From NCBI GenBank assembly GCA_013398275.1, contig VZSE01006253.1, positions 799,440 to 863,439 of the forward strand: a stretch of 64,000 nucleotides of DNA, given 5' to 3'. A program made the translations under genes and the position numbers. This document shows, one piece after another, positions 10,922 through 23,900 of this stretch (position 1 is the stretch's first letter; every line of letters begins with the position of its first letter). The notes under the pieces were generated by a model. The model was not told the origin of the DNA, did no database searches, and worked only from the letters and a program-made list of their open reading frames with translations. Origin of the DNA: Promerops cafer. Lineage: Eukaryota; Chordata; Aves; Passeriformes; Nectariniidae.

Positions 10922-13900
10922 CCACTCTCCCAGCACCGATGTCAGTATCTTCCAGCTAAGCAGACATCCTTTACCTGAACCTCCTCTGTGGACATAAAAA
11001 AGACATGGTGGATACAGACATGGCATCCTGCACAACTGTAAAAAGGTCATTTTCTTGTCTACATTCTGACTTACAATACTCTGGTTTGGTGGTTTTGTTG
11101 TTGTTGTTTCAACAGTATTAGAATAACCAACTAATTTAGTCATAGATAATGAAAGTTCTGCTGATACTAGCTCTCCAATCATTTGTTGTTTGTTGCTTCA
11201 AAGAACTTTAAAACAATAATTTAGTTTCTCTTATTTCAGCAGGTTGAGTAGAAAAAATGAATACATAAGTGTTAAGTCCTGCCTACACTTAAATCACACT
11301 TCAGCTTTCTTTTTATTTCTCTTTCCTGTGAAGATCATAGAATATTTTCAATATTATCCAATTTTCTAAACTCCCAAACTTCCAATTAGAGACCTAGAAA
11401 ATATACAACATACTCTAGATGTTATGAGAAAACAGCACTGTTTTCTATCTAATTTACATATTGTTATATCATCTCTTCACAGAATTTGTTTAAAGTGTCT
11501 GGCAGTGGTGGGTGGCAGTGAACTGAAATTGCTCCATCACCTAGACAATATGAGAGTAAGGATGACCAAATTAGGACTACTAGGGAAGATAGTCACAATA
11601 TAGCCCTTTGTCCTCATATGCTGGTAGGAGCAGGCTTTTGAGATTTATGTCAAGTTCCATGGCAACCTGTGCTGAAAAACCCCAGACAAGTAAGAAGAAA
11701 AAAAACACCTTATCCCAAAGATTATTAAATCACTTTTTCTTATATTGAACTGCTAGAAAAAAAGTGAATTGCAGGTTTATGAGAATCAAAATATTGCTCA
11801 GAGGATTTTTTGACCAATGTTGTAATGATGAAGATCTGTAGTGCTGCATCTTGAGGAAAGCTCATTGCTGAGGAAGTGGCATGTAACAGGAGGGACTGCA
11901 GTTGGCAAAACAGGCTTCAACATGTCTGTGTCTCATCTCCTTGTCAGTTTGAGAGCTGGGGATTTTGAGTGCCTTTGTAATACAGGCATTCACTTAAAAA
12001 GAAAAAAATTCTAAGCTAACCATGGCCAAGGCTCTTCTCTTCCTAAAAAAAAAATAAAAATCTGTATTTTACTTAGTCGATGCATTGAGAAAGAACATAT
12101 ATAAGACTATGTCATTTGTAGTAAAGAAAATGTACCTAGGCCAGCTTTTTGATACTGATGTAGAACAGCCCACATCTGCACCATGCATACTGTTCTTCTC
12201 CAAAACAGGGTGGCACCTGAATTATCCACCTGCACCCTGTCCAAAAATTACTTTTAGTTAATTAACTTCTTTGACATAGAACAAAAACATGAATGAAAAA
12301 GTGTTAGCACTTTGAGTTCCTGTGCCTGCAAGTATCTCCTAATACAATTTCACTGATTAAAATATCTGTAACTACAATGTGTTTTTACAGAAATGGATCT
12401 AAAATAGCTTCACTTTCTGAAGAGAAGTTGTTGGGTTTTGTCTCTTGCCTTAGAACATCAACATTTTGAAATGAGGGCCTTTTTTGTGTCTGGATTTGTG
12501 CAGACCTTATTGTGTGAGGGCATGCTCACTGATGAGGACACCTGGGAGCTACCAAATTCTATGGATAAAAAACCAAGAAGCATTTGGTTCTGGTAGAAGA
12601 GGCTGTGCAGATTTCCTGAAACAGCCATACTCACCTGTTAATATTCTTATGAGAAAGAAACTTATGGGTTGAGATTTGTCCTTGGAAAGTTTATTCACAT
12701 CTGCAAGGAATGAAAAAATAAAAAAATGAAAAAACAACGAAAAAGAGGATTAGTTTTAATGACCTGTTTGTTGTTATTTCCAGCCCTCTGCAAGAACAAA
12801 TTAGGATCTGTACTTTTACTGTTTCCCTCCCACAGAGAAGAGAAATATTTAATTCTATAAATATTTGATCAGGGCTCAGCCACCTGGAAAAGATTGTAGA
12901 GGAGGAAATAAACTCCAAGAGGCCAGATCTTCTTTTTGTGTCTGGTTTACTGTATTGGACACTGAAATATTGGGGCAGATTTCCCAGGGAAGCTCAGGGA
13001 TCATTAGTACCAGCTGGTGTGCTCCCACACTGTATGACATAGCTCTGTTATGGAACCTGCACCTGCCTCTGTGCGCAGCCAGGGTTGTGGGTGGGATTGA
13101 ACTCACTCCAGGTTAAGTATACATGTTTAGCCTCTGCAACAGAGACAAGTCATCTTAGCTTCCATCTTCAGCCAGTGGATAGTAACAGGCCTTTAAGAGT
13201 ATGATTAATCTGATTTGTTTCAAATTCCTGCCCAGAACAAGCCTCATTTCACTCTAGATGCCTGATTTTCTCTGTTTGTTACAAAGAAAGCCTGGAGTGG
13301 CTAGTTATGTGTGGCCATCTCTCCTTCATCTATCAGATGCCATTCTGTTTCATGAGAAATAATTTAGGTATTGTCATCAAGCTCAGCTGCAGTGACCTTG
13401 CTAAGTTTTTTAATTGATTTGCTATCGAGGCTGGGTAGTAGGTAAATATTTATATTTGTCTGTATGACAATGTTTGGATGGGAATTCAAGAAAAAGCAAG
13501 GCTCTATCAATATTTTTCTAAAACAGCAGCTGTAGGGAGAAATTATAGAATCATATTAATGTATCACACCTATCCTATGGCCACGTGTGATGGGTATCAC
13601 CCCTGAGCAGAAGTGGCATAAGAAAAGTGTTCATTTCTCTGTAAGGGATATTCAGGTATTCTGTTCCTGTAGGATTAAGTTCCTTGATATGAGTTGGAAC
13701 AGAGGCCCTGATTGCTCAAGACAGATTTTCATCCTGAAAAACCTTTCCCATTCAGTGAGCTCAGCTCCTCATTGGTCCCCGTTGCTGAGGTGACTTAAAG
13801 TCATGAGAAAACTATGTCATGTTATTCAGAGCAGAACTGGCTGAATACATTTGGGTTGCATAATTTACTCAGAGCATTCTGTAGTCCTATTTGTATGCAT

Positions 13901-15225
13901 TATTCACTGGGTTTCCCCTTCCTCCTATCATTCATCCAGTTCATGAAGAGAATAATTTGGTATTATATAGAATAGTGCAAGGTTTTGTCAACATGTTTCA
14001 GAGAATATTTCATGTAAAGTCATTGTATGTTATTTGCTCAGGTTTAATAAACACACCAGGAAAGAAGGAAAAAAGAAAAGTTGTTAAATTTTTTCCTGCT
14101 GCTTAGATACTAAGAATGAAAGGCAACTGAAGGAAAGCCCTGCTTCATTATGTGAACCAAGACATAGTATTCTTCCTGTCATTATAATAAGCCAACACTT
14201 AACCAGGAGGCAGAGTTCATACTAGGACCATGTAAGTATTGTTTGCCAGTAGACAAACAATAAAAATCAGGTTTATTGACTTCTAATCAATGTTCCTTCC
14301 ATGTTTAAAGGGGTGCTCTGGATTAGTTGCGGCAGAGCTCAAAGTCCTTGGTGAATCTTGAGAGGATTTGTGTTAATATTTTGCTTTGGTATGTGTGGTT
14401 CTGTGGCCTTAGCACATAAAACATGCCTATAGGCTTCACAAGGAATGAGATTGCCAAATTTTAAAGTCTCATAGGTTTTATAGTGGACTTTGGCTTAGGT
14501 CCTAAAATAAATAAGCATGAGGTAGGACTAGGGAAGCATCTGTTGTTTGCACTGCAACACTGCAGTGGAAGGAGGTAGGCGGAGGACGGGGACATCTTCC
14601 TGAAAGGCATCACCACTGTTCTTCCTCTTTTGTGTGCTGCTGGGGGAGCAGTTTAACAAGCAAAACATGCAGGCAAACAGTGCAACAGATGGTGCAACCT
14701 ACTATTGAGGAAACATTTCAAAGGGTAACAAAATATGGTTGAAACCAGCTTACAGTTTACACACTGAATGCAAAACCGAACATGCTGTTTTCAGCAGGCT
14801 GTGGCTGTTTTCATTTGTTGATGCCAAGTGCTTTGGGGAGCTGCAGCTCCAAAGTGGTTAGTGCAGCAGCAGGAATCCATGGAACTGTATAGACTTGACT
14901 CAGCTGGATAGGTAGGTTAGGACTGTATTCTTATCTGCAAATGGGCTTTACTGCAAACAGAGGGATCCCTCAAGGGTACTTCCAGTGAGGTTCCTACAGT
15001 TTGTTCTCTTTCTCTCTGTCTTTCTGTCTCTATGCCACTAATAACTTCTAAACCCAGGAGATTTTGATACGTAAATTGTATGGAAGATCTCATAAGTTTA
15101 AAAAAATGTTGCAGTTTATCAAGAAATCGCACAGTATTTCAGTGAAGATAAAGATGATAAAAGATATTGAAAACTTTTGGCTAAATTATGATGTATTTAT
15201 TCATTCAAAATAATGTAGATAAAGG
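10922..15225. other. Unique AT-rich non-coding sequence
   Basis: No gene or mobile element recognised. A (GTT)n-like run lies near 11083-11110 and a pyrimidine-rich CT run near 15006-15030. Open frames of 60-83 codons around 12.5-13.1 kb overlap on opposite strands and show no known domain. Confidence 0.5.
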
Positions 15226-15609
15226 AGAGACAAGCACAGCCTGCTACACACACACACACACACATCATCAGGAGAAGGTAGGAACACAATCAGCATGGAC
15301 AATACAGAATGAACTGTAGCTATAATGAGAAACTGAAGGTAATAAGAAATCATTTATTGACTGGATTATCAATAGAAGACTCAAAGAAAAGTGTTGTAAA
15401 TTTATTCCGTGTAANAAAAAAGAGACAAACACATCCTGCTCCACACACACACACACACATCATCAGGAGAAGGTAGGAACACAATCAGCATGGACAATAC
15501 AGAATGAACTGTAGCTATAATGAGAAACTGAAGGTAATAAGAAATCATTTATTGACTGGATTATCAATAGAAGACTCAAAGAAAAGTGTTGTAAATTTAT
15601 TCCGTGTAA
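15226..15609. repeat. Segment duplicated around a single N (CA-repeat start)
   Basis: 15263-15414 is repeated at 15458-15609 with a constant offset of 195 bp, and the two copies are separated by one N at 15415. Both copies begin next to a (CA)n microsatellite (15246-15264 and 15442-15459). The sequence further upstream also pairs, imperfectly (GAGACAAGCACAG against GAGACAAACACAT). A lone N between overlapping copies is the usual trace of two contig ends that overlap but were not merged, so one copy is probably an assembly artefact. Confidence 0.9.
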
Positions 15610-16127
15610 AGGAATAGCTATCTCTAAATGGTATAACCAAACTGAAGAGAAAAAGGATGGGTTTTTTACTGTTCATTATAAAGCTTACTTATGAGAATGG
15701 GAAAACTTTTTAGAATTAATGGATAACAGCTCCACCTAAAACAGAAACAGATCTTGTTTGACCATATTTTTTGGTATTTTCAGGTTCTGTGCTTGTCTGA
15801 GCCTTCTGATCCTGACCTCTATATGGGCCAAAGTTCATACAGTAGTAGTTGTCTTTGAGAACTTATGGAGGACATAAAAGGTATTGCTGGATTGGAAAGG
15901 AATACTCTAAACTTGTACCTGTATAAAGGGGGAAAAAATAAAGAGTGTATTTATAGACAAGTCAACTTAACTTCAAATCCTGGAAAAATTCTACAACAAA
16001 GAGTTAGCACTTGGAAGAAAACAAGAAGAGTAGCAGCACAGATGAATTTGCCATGGCGATATATTTTCAAATCAATCTAATTTTCTTTTATGAAGGAAAA
16101 ATGGGTGATATAGGCAAAGAAGAAGAA
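15610..16127. other. Unique non-coding sequence
   Basis: AT-rich, with short frames only; nothing recognised. Confidence 0.5.
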
Positions 16128-16175
16128 ATGATGATGATGATGATGATGATGATAATAATAATAATAGTAATAAAT
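16128..16175. repeat. (GAT)n-(AAT)n compound trinucleotide microsatellite
   Basis: About eight GAT units pass directly into AAT/AGT units. The methionine and isoleucine runs in the overlapping frame are a product of the repeat. Confidence 0.95.
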
Positions 16176-18299
16176 TTCTTTTTCACTAAGTCTTTTTATA
16201 TTGCCTTACACTGCATTCCTGAAAGCAACCTGGGAAGACATATAAAAAGTAAAATTACAGCGTGGAAGAGCGTAGAGTGGCACATAACCAGGTAAACTTA
16301 TCACTTGTTCCCCATCCATCTGGAAGCATAGCTCCCTTCACTATGAATTTTAATTACATAAACTACATAATCAGATCAAGACCATGCTTATTAAATCCAT
16401 AGATATCATCATACCCATACGAACTCCAAATATGACAGAAAACAATACTAAAATTCAAATTAATAATTAGAAAAACAATCTGAAAGAAACCAGGAGAAGG
16501 GAAAAAATATTCCACCATTCCTTAATAGAATTTTAACCCATGTAATCAATAATGATAAAAGTTCACTCTTTAAAATAAATCATAGGCTGAAAATTTTGGA
16601 CAGAGAAGTTGCAATGGCAAATATGGATCAGTTAAAATAATAAGAATGGAAATATTGAAAAGCATAGAAATGGGGAAGGATAAAAATTCTGAAATCATCT
16701 AGAAATGCTAAGTATAAACAAACAAACACTAGCAAAAATATTAACAGTCTATTTTCAAAAGGAAATAAACTGAAACCCATCCAACATAATTTTAAGGGTC
16801 AGCATTCCAGTTAGAAACTAGAGTATTGGATTAAATGCTACTGTTAGGCCCTGCCACATTTCTTTCATATTTTCTATTTTTTAAATATTTTATTTGAATT
16901 TTATTTATTTATCTATTCTAATATATTTCCATTGAACTTTGTAGAATGATCTGTAAAGTACATAGGTACTGATGGATTTAGTCTACTGTGGTTTCAGTCA
17001 TCTGATGCTTGTTAAAATGTGTTTATTTTGACAATTTTCTGAGCATTACTGTGCCCATTTTCTATTGACAGATTCTCACAGGACAGAATGTCACTAATTG
17101 AATCTAATGAATATGGCTGGAGACATGGTATTCTGGACACAATAGATAAAACCACAGATACTTATCAAGACTTCTGTGGATATTAACAGCAGGATTATGT
17201 CCATCAACAAAAAATATCACCATGGCTTCAATTTGCATATGCAAATACTAGGAGCTGTGGAGAATTGATATAATAACAGCAGGCATGCACTCTAGGAGAG
17301 TATGACATTATGGGTTTATGGACAACTTACTTAAATGGGAAGAGAGGTAGAAACCTAATGAGACAAAAAATGTGAGTAATTTTGAATGCTTTAAAGGATA
17401 TAACATGAACTGTTATATCAGTTTTATTCTGGATCCCTTGCTAAAATAGCTGTGTATGACTAGGACAGTGATAAAATTGTGCTATGAATGGGATTAAGGG
17501 ACAGCTGGTATTGTATCCCAAAGTGCTTTGACTAAAAAGTAAGTAAATATACAGACTTTCTTTCTATTGTTAATATTTTGAAATGAAAGGAGCTTCTTGT
17601 AACACAGTTTTGTTACCAGGGTCCATCAGAATTTAGACTTTCACAGAGGTAGGAAATAGCAAACTGGCTAATTTTTAGTTATTCAATATTTCTACTTACA
17701 AACTGATTTTTTATCTTGATGGATGAAGTGGCCATTACAAAGGTATCAGGAAGAGATCATTACAAGGATGGATCATTAAAATCATCTTGTTTTGGATTTT
17801 GGCCATTTACTGAGCTTTTTTCTGTTAAGAGAGGAGGGAGCTCTGAGAACTGGAAATGCCATGGCTAATCTCTGTGAAGCTAAATAAGAAAGGCACAAGG
17901 ACTGAACCCTGTCCTGCATGTCTGCAGCCGTGGACTGGCTCAGGTCCACACAGTTTTGTCTTAGTCCTACAGGGCAGACAGACTATGGTTCTGCTGTTAA
18001 GGCCTTGTTACATACCACTTGGCCATGTGTCTCCTCTGGGCCCCACATGCATGTCATGTTCTCCTCAAACACTAAAAAAAAGTACATGAGGAAAAGATAA
18101 AAATGATCTTTCTAATGTGTTTTTTTTTTCCTTTAGCAGAATATTATTGCGTAAGTCTGGATGTTAGTCAGAGATGCCAGTTTCCTAATTAAAGGATTTG
18201 TGTTGACTAGAGTTTGTTTCCTCTGCTTTCTTTATTTTCTTGTTCAGCTGGAGGGAGAAAAAAAAAAAAGGGAAAATTCACAAAAGGTGATTTCTTCTC
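16176..18299. other. Unique AT-rich non-coding sequence
   Basis: No gene recognised. It is very AT-rich around 16860-16930 and contains the palindromic octamer at 17231-17246, listed separately. Confidence 0.5.
17231..17246. promoter_or_regulatory. 16-bp palindrome of two abutting octamer motifs
   Basis: ATTTGCATATGCAAAT is a perfect palindrome: the octamer ATGCAAAT and its reverse complement ATTTGCAT lie back to back. The centre (TGCATATGCA) matches most of the MORE-type palindrome (ATGCATATGCAT) known to bind POU-domain dimers. The sequence shows the motif; actual binding is inference. A 16-bp palindrome can also arise by chance in AT-rich DNA. Confidence 0.5.
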
Positions 18300-18363
18300 A
18301 GTTCTAAGAGAAAATAAGTCAATTTTGTATTAGTTCTAAGAAAAAATAAATCAATTTTGTATT
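18300..18363. repeat. 32-bp tandem duplication
   Basis: A 32-bp unit beginning AGTTCTAAGA and ending TTTTGTATT is repeated at 18300-18331 and 18332-18363 with two mismatches. Confidence 0.93.
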
Positions 18364-18701
18364 GTGTATAATGAAGTTTTTTATAAGTGATTCAGAGGGT
18401 TGTTTGCTTGTTTGTTTTTAGAAACATGTCACTCAAGTCCTTGTTACCCTTATTATGTGCAACACAATGCTGCACAGTTTAACTATTCAGTCTTGGGAAT
18501 GAATAGACGGTGGCTGTTAAAAGGTAGGAGCTTGTTCAGAAAATAAACACGGTTATGCACCAGACCATCCTATAAGAAGAAAGAACAACTAGACCATGAA
18601 ATAGCCGTAGAGGAAAAAAAATCAGTACAAAGTGTAGTAATGTAAACAAAAAATAACTTTGGTAAACTTATAATGCATGGAGGGAACTTCTGACTTATTG
18701 A

Positions 18702-19792
18702 TGTGGTGAGTTGGCCCTGGCTGAATGCCAGATGCCTTCCAAAGCTGCTCTATCATTCTTCTCCTTAACTGGACAGAGAAGAGGAAATAAAATGAAAGAC
18801 TTGTGGATTGAGATAAGGACAGGGAGAGATCACTTGCCAATTACCATCATGGGCAAAACAAACTCAATTTGGGGAAAATTAATTTATTACCCTTCAAAGC
18901 AGAATACAGTAATGAGAAATAAAACCCAACCTCAAAACACCTTTGCACCCACAAGCCCCCTCCCCTCTTTCTTTTCTGGGTTAACTTTCCAGGGTGCAGG
19001 GGGACAGGGAATGGGGGCTGTGGCCAGGTCATCACAGGTCTCTGTTGCTCCTTCCACCGAGGGATGACTCCTCATACTCTTCTCCTGCTCCAGTGGGGTC
19101 CTTCCCACAGTAGACAGTCCAACACTAACTTTTCCAATCTAAGTCCTTCTCGTGGGCTGCAATTCTTCATGAACTGCTCCAGCATGGGACCTTCCCACAC
19201 GTTGCTGTCTTTCAGGAATGGGCTGCTCCAGTGTGAGTCCCTTAGGGCTTCAAAAGTCCTGCCAGCAAACCTGCTCTAGCATGAGCTCCTCTCTCCACTT
19301 GTCTCTTCTGGCAGATGCCAGAAGCCTGCTCCAGAGTGGGCTTTCAATGGGGTCACAGCCTCCTTCCCAGCCTTCTGCTCTGGCTGGGACCCTCCAGGGG
19401 CTGCAGGTGGATTTCTGCTCCCCAGTGGACCTCCGTGGGCTGCAGGAGCACAGCTGCCTCACCACGGTCTGCACCATGGGCTGCAGGGAATCTCAGCTCT
19501 GGTGCCTGGAGCACCTCCTGCCCCTCCTTCTCCACTGCCCTTGGTGTCTGCAGGGCTGTTCCTGACACGTATACAGGCTGTCTGCAGTTGTGCAGGCTCT
19601 TTTTCACCCTTCTTATATACTTTATCCCAGAGGCACCACCATATCCCTGATGGGCTTGGACTTGTCCAGTAGCGGGTCCATCTCGGAGCTGGCTGGCACT
19701 GGATCTGTTGATGTGGGAAGCTTTCAGCAGCTTCTCACAGAAGTCCCTCCTGTAGCCCCTGTGCTGCCAAAACCTTGCTATGCAAACCAATG
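18702..19792 (-). mobile_element. Near full-length solo LTR of an avian endogenous retrovirus
   Basis: This is a ~1.1-kb GC-rich element. On the minus strand it has a TATATAAG box (plus 19612-19619), an AATAAA polyadenylation signal inside an AT-rich patch (plus ~18877-18890), and the R-U5 side ends at TGTGGTGAG.. (18702) on the plus strand, which reads ..CACA on the sense strand. The middle carries repeated CTGCTCCAG-type motifs (19082, 19173, 19223, 19271, 19325) alternating with GGGCTGCAG. No gag, pol or env sequence adjoins it, so it is a solo LTR left by recombination between two LTRs. I recognise the layout as an abundant bird ERV LTR type (ERVL-like by memory, not verified). Frames of 115-155 codons across it are by-products of the internal repeats. 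No clean target-site duplication was found; the far boundary is uncertain by about 10 bp. Confidence 0.85.
19612..19619 (-). promoter_or_regulatory. TATA-like box of the LTR
   Basis: TATATAAG on the minus strand, in the position expected for an LTR core promoter. The exact copy after the gap is at 20642-20649. Confidence 0.5.
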
Positions 19793-19936
19793 AAATGGGA
19801 TAAGGTAGTGAGGGAGACATTGACCCTTCAGAAAAAAAATATGTTGTTCATAAACATTAGTTATCTAATAAACATGGAAACAAAACAGACCCTTGTGAAT
19901 AGTCTGTTACAAAAGGCTGTAACAACAACAGGAGAA

Positions 19937-20477
19937 NNNNNNNNNNNNNNNNNNNNNNNNNNNNNNNNNNNNNNNNNNNNNNNNNNNNNNNNNNNNNNNN
20001 NNNNNNNNNNNNNNNNNNNNNNNNNNNNNNNNNNNNNNNNNNNNNNNNNNNNNNNNNNNNNNNNNNNNNNNNNNNNNNNNNNNNNNNNNNNNNNNNNNNN
20101 NNNNNNNNNNNNNNNNNNNNNNNNNNNNNNNNNNNNNNNNNNNNNNNNNNNNNNNNNNNNNNNNNNNNNNNNNNNNNNNNNNNNNNNNNNNNNNNNNNNN
20201 NNNNNNNNNNNNNNNNNNNNNNNNNNNNNNNNNNNNNNNNNNNNNNNNNNNNNNNNNNNNNNNNNNNNNNNNNNNNNNNNNNNNNNNNNNNNNNNNNNNN
20301 NNNNNNNNNNNNNNNNNNNNNNNNNNNNNNNNNNNNNNNNNNNNNNNNNNNNNNNNNNNNNNNNNNNNNNNNNNNNNNNNNNNNNNNNNNNNNNNNNNNN
20401 NNNNNNNNNNNNNNNNNNNNNNNNNNNNNNNNNNNNNNNNNNNNNNNNNNNNNNNNNNNNNNNNNNNNNNNNNNNNN
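19937..20477. other. Assembly gap (541 N)
   Basis: A run of 541 undetermined bases. Its content cannot be known; given the identical flanks it may not correspond to real missing sequence. Confidence 1.
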
Positions 20478-20966
20478 GCACAGCTGCCTCACCACGGTCT
20501 GCACCATGGGCTGCAGGGAATCTCAGCTCTGGTGCCTGGAGCACCTCCTGCCCCTCCTTCTCCACTGCCCTTGGTGTCTGCAGGGCTGTTCCTGACACGT
20601 ATACAGGCTGTCTGCAGTTGTGCAGGCTCTTTTTCACCCTTCTTATATACTTTATCCCAGAGGCACCACCATATCCCTGATGGGCTTGGACTTGTCCAGT
20701 AGCGGGTCCATCTCGGAGCTGGCTGGCACTGGATCTGTTGATGTGGGAAGCTTTCAGCAGCTTCTCACAGAAGTCCCTCCTGTAGCCCCTGTGCTGCCAA
20801 AACCTTGCTATGCAAACCAATGAAATGGGATAAGGTAGTGAGGGAGACATTGACCCTTCAGAAAAAAAATATGTTGTTCATAAACATTAGTTATCTAATA
20901 AACATGGAAACAAAACAGACCCTTGTGAATAGTCTGTTACAAAAGGCTGTAACAACAACAGGAGAA

Positions 20967-23900
20967 AGTAAGTTTTTCAGAATCCTAAAATATCATAAAG
21001 GAAATGCAATAAAAATGTTTATTGATCAACGCTTAAAATTATGAGAATGAATTAAAGTAATATTAAGCAAAGATCTTATAAGCCTTTTATTTGGAAGAAT
21101 TGCAGTTTAGTTGTTTAGTAAGGAGAGGTAAATAAGAAATCCTGCTCAGTCATCAGCCTTGCCAGTCTGCTTATATCCACCTGGTCTCTTCTCTTTTATA
21201 TTTGAAGTTCAAATTCCTCAGGTCAGTGAGTATCTTTGCGTTCACATTTCAATAGTACAAAAGGGTTGTTGTTCAACATTATTTCTTTGCATCAGTATCT
21301 TATAAGAAAAACCCATACAGTAAAACCATCAAAGGCTGGGACTTCCAAAGTCACAGTAGGCCATTCTGAAGGCAATACTGAGATGAATGCTTAAGGCAAC
21401 ACTGAGATGAATGCTGAAATCAATCTTTTGGAAGAATTTATAAACTAAAATTAAGTAGTTTCTTGAAGTGGAAAAATGGATTGTTCTGAAGACCTGATTC
21501 TGATACTACCTGAACTAATACAGATAATAAATATAACTCACAGAACCTTCTAGTTACACCTGCAATGTAAATAATAATGACAAAAAAATTCTATGAACCT
21601 AGCAAGTTTTCAGAATGTCAGCTTAGTATTTGTCAGACAATACCTTGGGAGAACAACTCATCAAATTTTGATACACTGTAGTCCCATGCAAATTTGGACA
21701 GGCCAAAATGATATCTGCTCCCTACATAGTGCTTCCCCTTTAATACAGTTGGGATTTTCACAGTTCCTTGGTGGCTCATGCTCAATATCAAATTGATATA
21801 ACATGTGCTAAAATCATTTCCCTGGACAAAGCACATAATGCCCAGACTTACTATCCTTAAAGTTTTTCCTTTCCCTTAGACTGAGGTTCAAGTTTGTTTT
21901 ATAGGAGCTGTAGTGCACCTGTTATGTTTCAAGCATCATGCTGAAGACCGAGGATATAGAGCAGACAATCAAAAGGGTCAAACAGATTCTCCATCAGGGA
22001 ACATGTTTTTGTATCCATGCTTCAGACAGACTCCAGACATCAGATATCCTTAAGATTATCTCCAGATGCTGAGGAGCTCCTAAGCTTGTATGATTTGTCT
22101 GTAGAAAACATGCTGGAAATTTTTGATAAGAGTTGGAGGATTAACCACCATTTCAGAAATGTTTAATATGATAAAGAATAGGCTTGTGTTCAAAGTGAGA
22201 AACTGCTTCAGAAGAACTCAAGTTCTTTGAAAACATTTCTGAATAAAGAGACAAGGGTTAAACAGTGACACAAGTTATTCGTATTTCAGTTAAAGGATGG
22301 AATTTGAATAGATAAAAGATTCCATCCCCCTCATCCTTAGCTAATGTTTTTGCAAAACATATGCAAAAAAATAAGATTTTTTAGAGAGAAAACAACATTT
22401 TTATAGTGTTATAAAGAGGCTCACAAGGAAGATTTAGAAGAGTGAGTAGTGGCACTCATGCACAGTGCAGTATCTGTCACTCTTCCAGATTTTAGAGTAG
22501 ATTATCATTTTCTTGGGGAAGAAGATAAGGTGTAGCAGTTAAATTGGTGGCATCTCCACATGACATCACCTCTGAAGGCTGAAAGACCGACTGAGCCTCC
22601 TAGCTGAGATAAAAGATCATTGCAGCTCTGCCACCTGTGTACCCAGCACACCAGTGCCTTCTCAGGCTTGCTCTTCCTACTGTTGGAGGACCATTCCAGT
22701 AATGAATTAGGAGGGGAGGGAAGCAGGAAAAGATGCATATTAAATATTTTGCCTTTATCCTTAAGTCTGCAAGTTAATTTTTGCCTGTGCTAGAGAGAAG
22801 TCTAAAACCATCTGTGGTTTTTCTTACGCTCTGCTATGACCAGAACAGCACTGAGCAATTCAATACTGAGGCCAGAATAAAAAGATCTGGAGAAAATCAG
22901 GATATCTTGCTGATATTTTGCAACAGTGAGCTTGAATGCCGAATGCAAACCTTGAGTTAGTGATAATGTGACCTCAGCCTCAGCACTCCTACCTCTGTAT
23001 CATGATGAGTAGCAATCTGAGCAATGCAAAACACCAGTTCTGGACATCTCATTCTGAGCTGGAGACAAAAAAAGTTGGCTTCCAGCATGAGATTAAGAAA
23101 CCTTAACCTAAATGTTCCATATGCAGGGATGTGCACTCGTTTAAACTCTCCAGTGGGTATGGTTAGTGGAATCTTCAGTTGTCTGCACATAGGCACAGAA
23201 TATCTAAGGGTATCAGCTGGCCCCTGTGTTTTACTCCATAATGACAGATGGCTCCCATAGATCTTGTGTCATAGCTGCCAGCATTGTACAGATGTTGGTA
23301 AGTCTCTGTGGAGGGTTAAATAGTGCTACAAACATATGTTTAGGCAGTTGTTTTGCATCTCTCATCAATACAATCAATGGAGTCTAGAAAGTGACTGATC
23401 TATCTGATCAAGTGTAGGTGTCAGACAGTTGGAGCTTACATGTAGAATAAAATGATTTAGACATCTAAAGTCAACAGTGTATACCCACTGTTGAATCTCA
23501 TCCTTAGAGTTACATGAGATTAATTGCTTCCAAGATGAGAATTCAAATATCTTCTCAGTCTTGGCTTGAATCTAGGTCAGAAATACCACAAATGTAAATT
23601 TGGCTGTACCCAAGCAAAAAGTCACTGCTAAAACCTCTTTAGCATCTGAAAAAAGTAAATAAATATATCTGACCATTGAAGCTGAATTTTCAGAGCTGGC
23701 CTCATCAAGGAGAGATAGTTACATTGAGACCTCCAGCTAGACTGGGTTTATTATGCAGTAATAACTACACAGTTGAAGAGAGAGATAAGAAGACATCTAG
23801 AGTAACTGGGAGTTTCTTAACAGGTTATGATATTTTAATAAAAGATACAAAATATTGTTATCATATAAGTTTTAAAACTAATTATCCTCTTGAATTTTGT

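Larger units (their letters stand above)
19448..20966. repeat. 489-bp exact duplication flanking an N gap
   Basis: 19448-19936 and 20478-20966 are identical as far as I can compare them, with a constant offset of 1,030 bp. The copied stretch contains both the promoter half of the solo LTR and about 140 bp of the unique sequence next to it. Because the unique flank is copied as well, two independent LTR insertions cannot explain it. Sequence continues as new only after 20966. The simplest reading is an assembly false duplication at the gap. The apparent 216-329-codon frames spanning it are N-filled artefacts. Confidence 0.93.

Noticed and set aside
10777..11182. Repetitive L-F-S-S / R-R-E-E protein
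   Set aside because: It is translation of the CTCTT microsatellite.
19218..19820. 115- and 155-codon frames in both orientations
   Set aside because: They lie wholly or mostly in the solo LTR, whose GC-rich internal repeats lack stops in several frames. They are not retroviral genes and not host genes.
19775..20850. 216-329-codon frames across the gap
   Set aside because: Most residues are undetermined (N-filled); the remainder is LTR sequence repeated by the false duplication.
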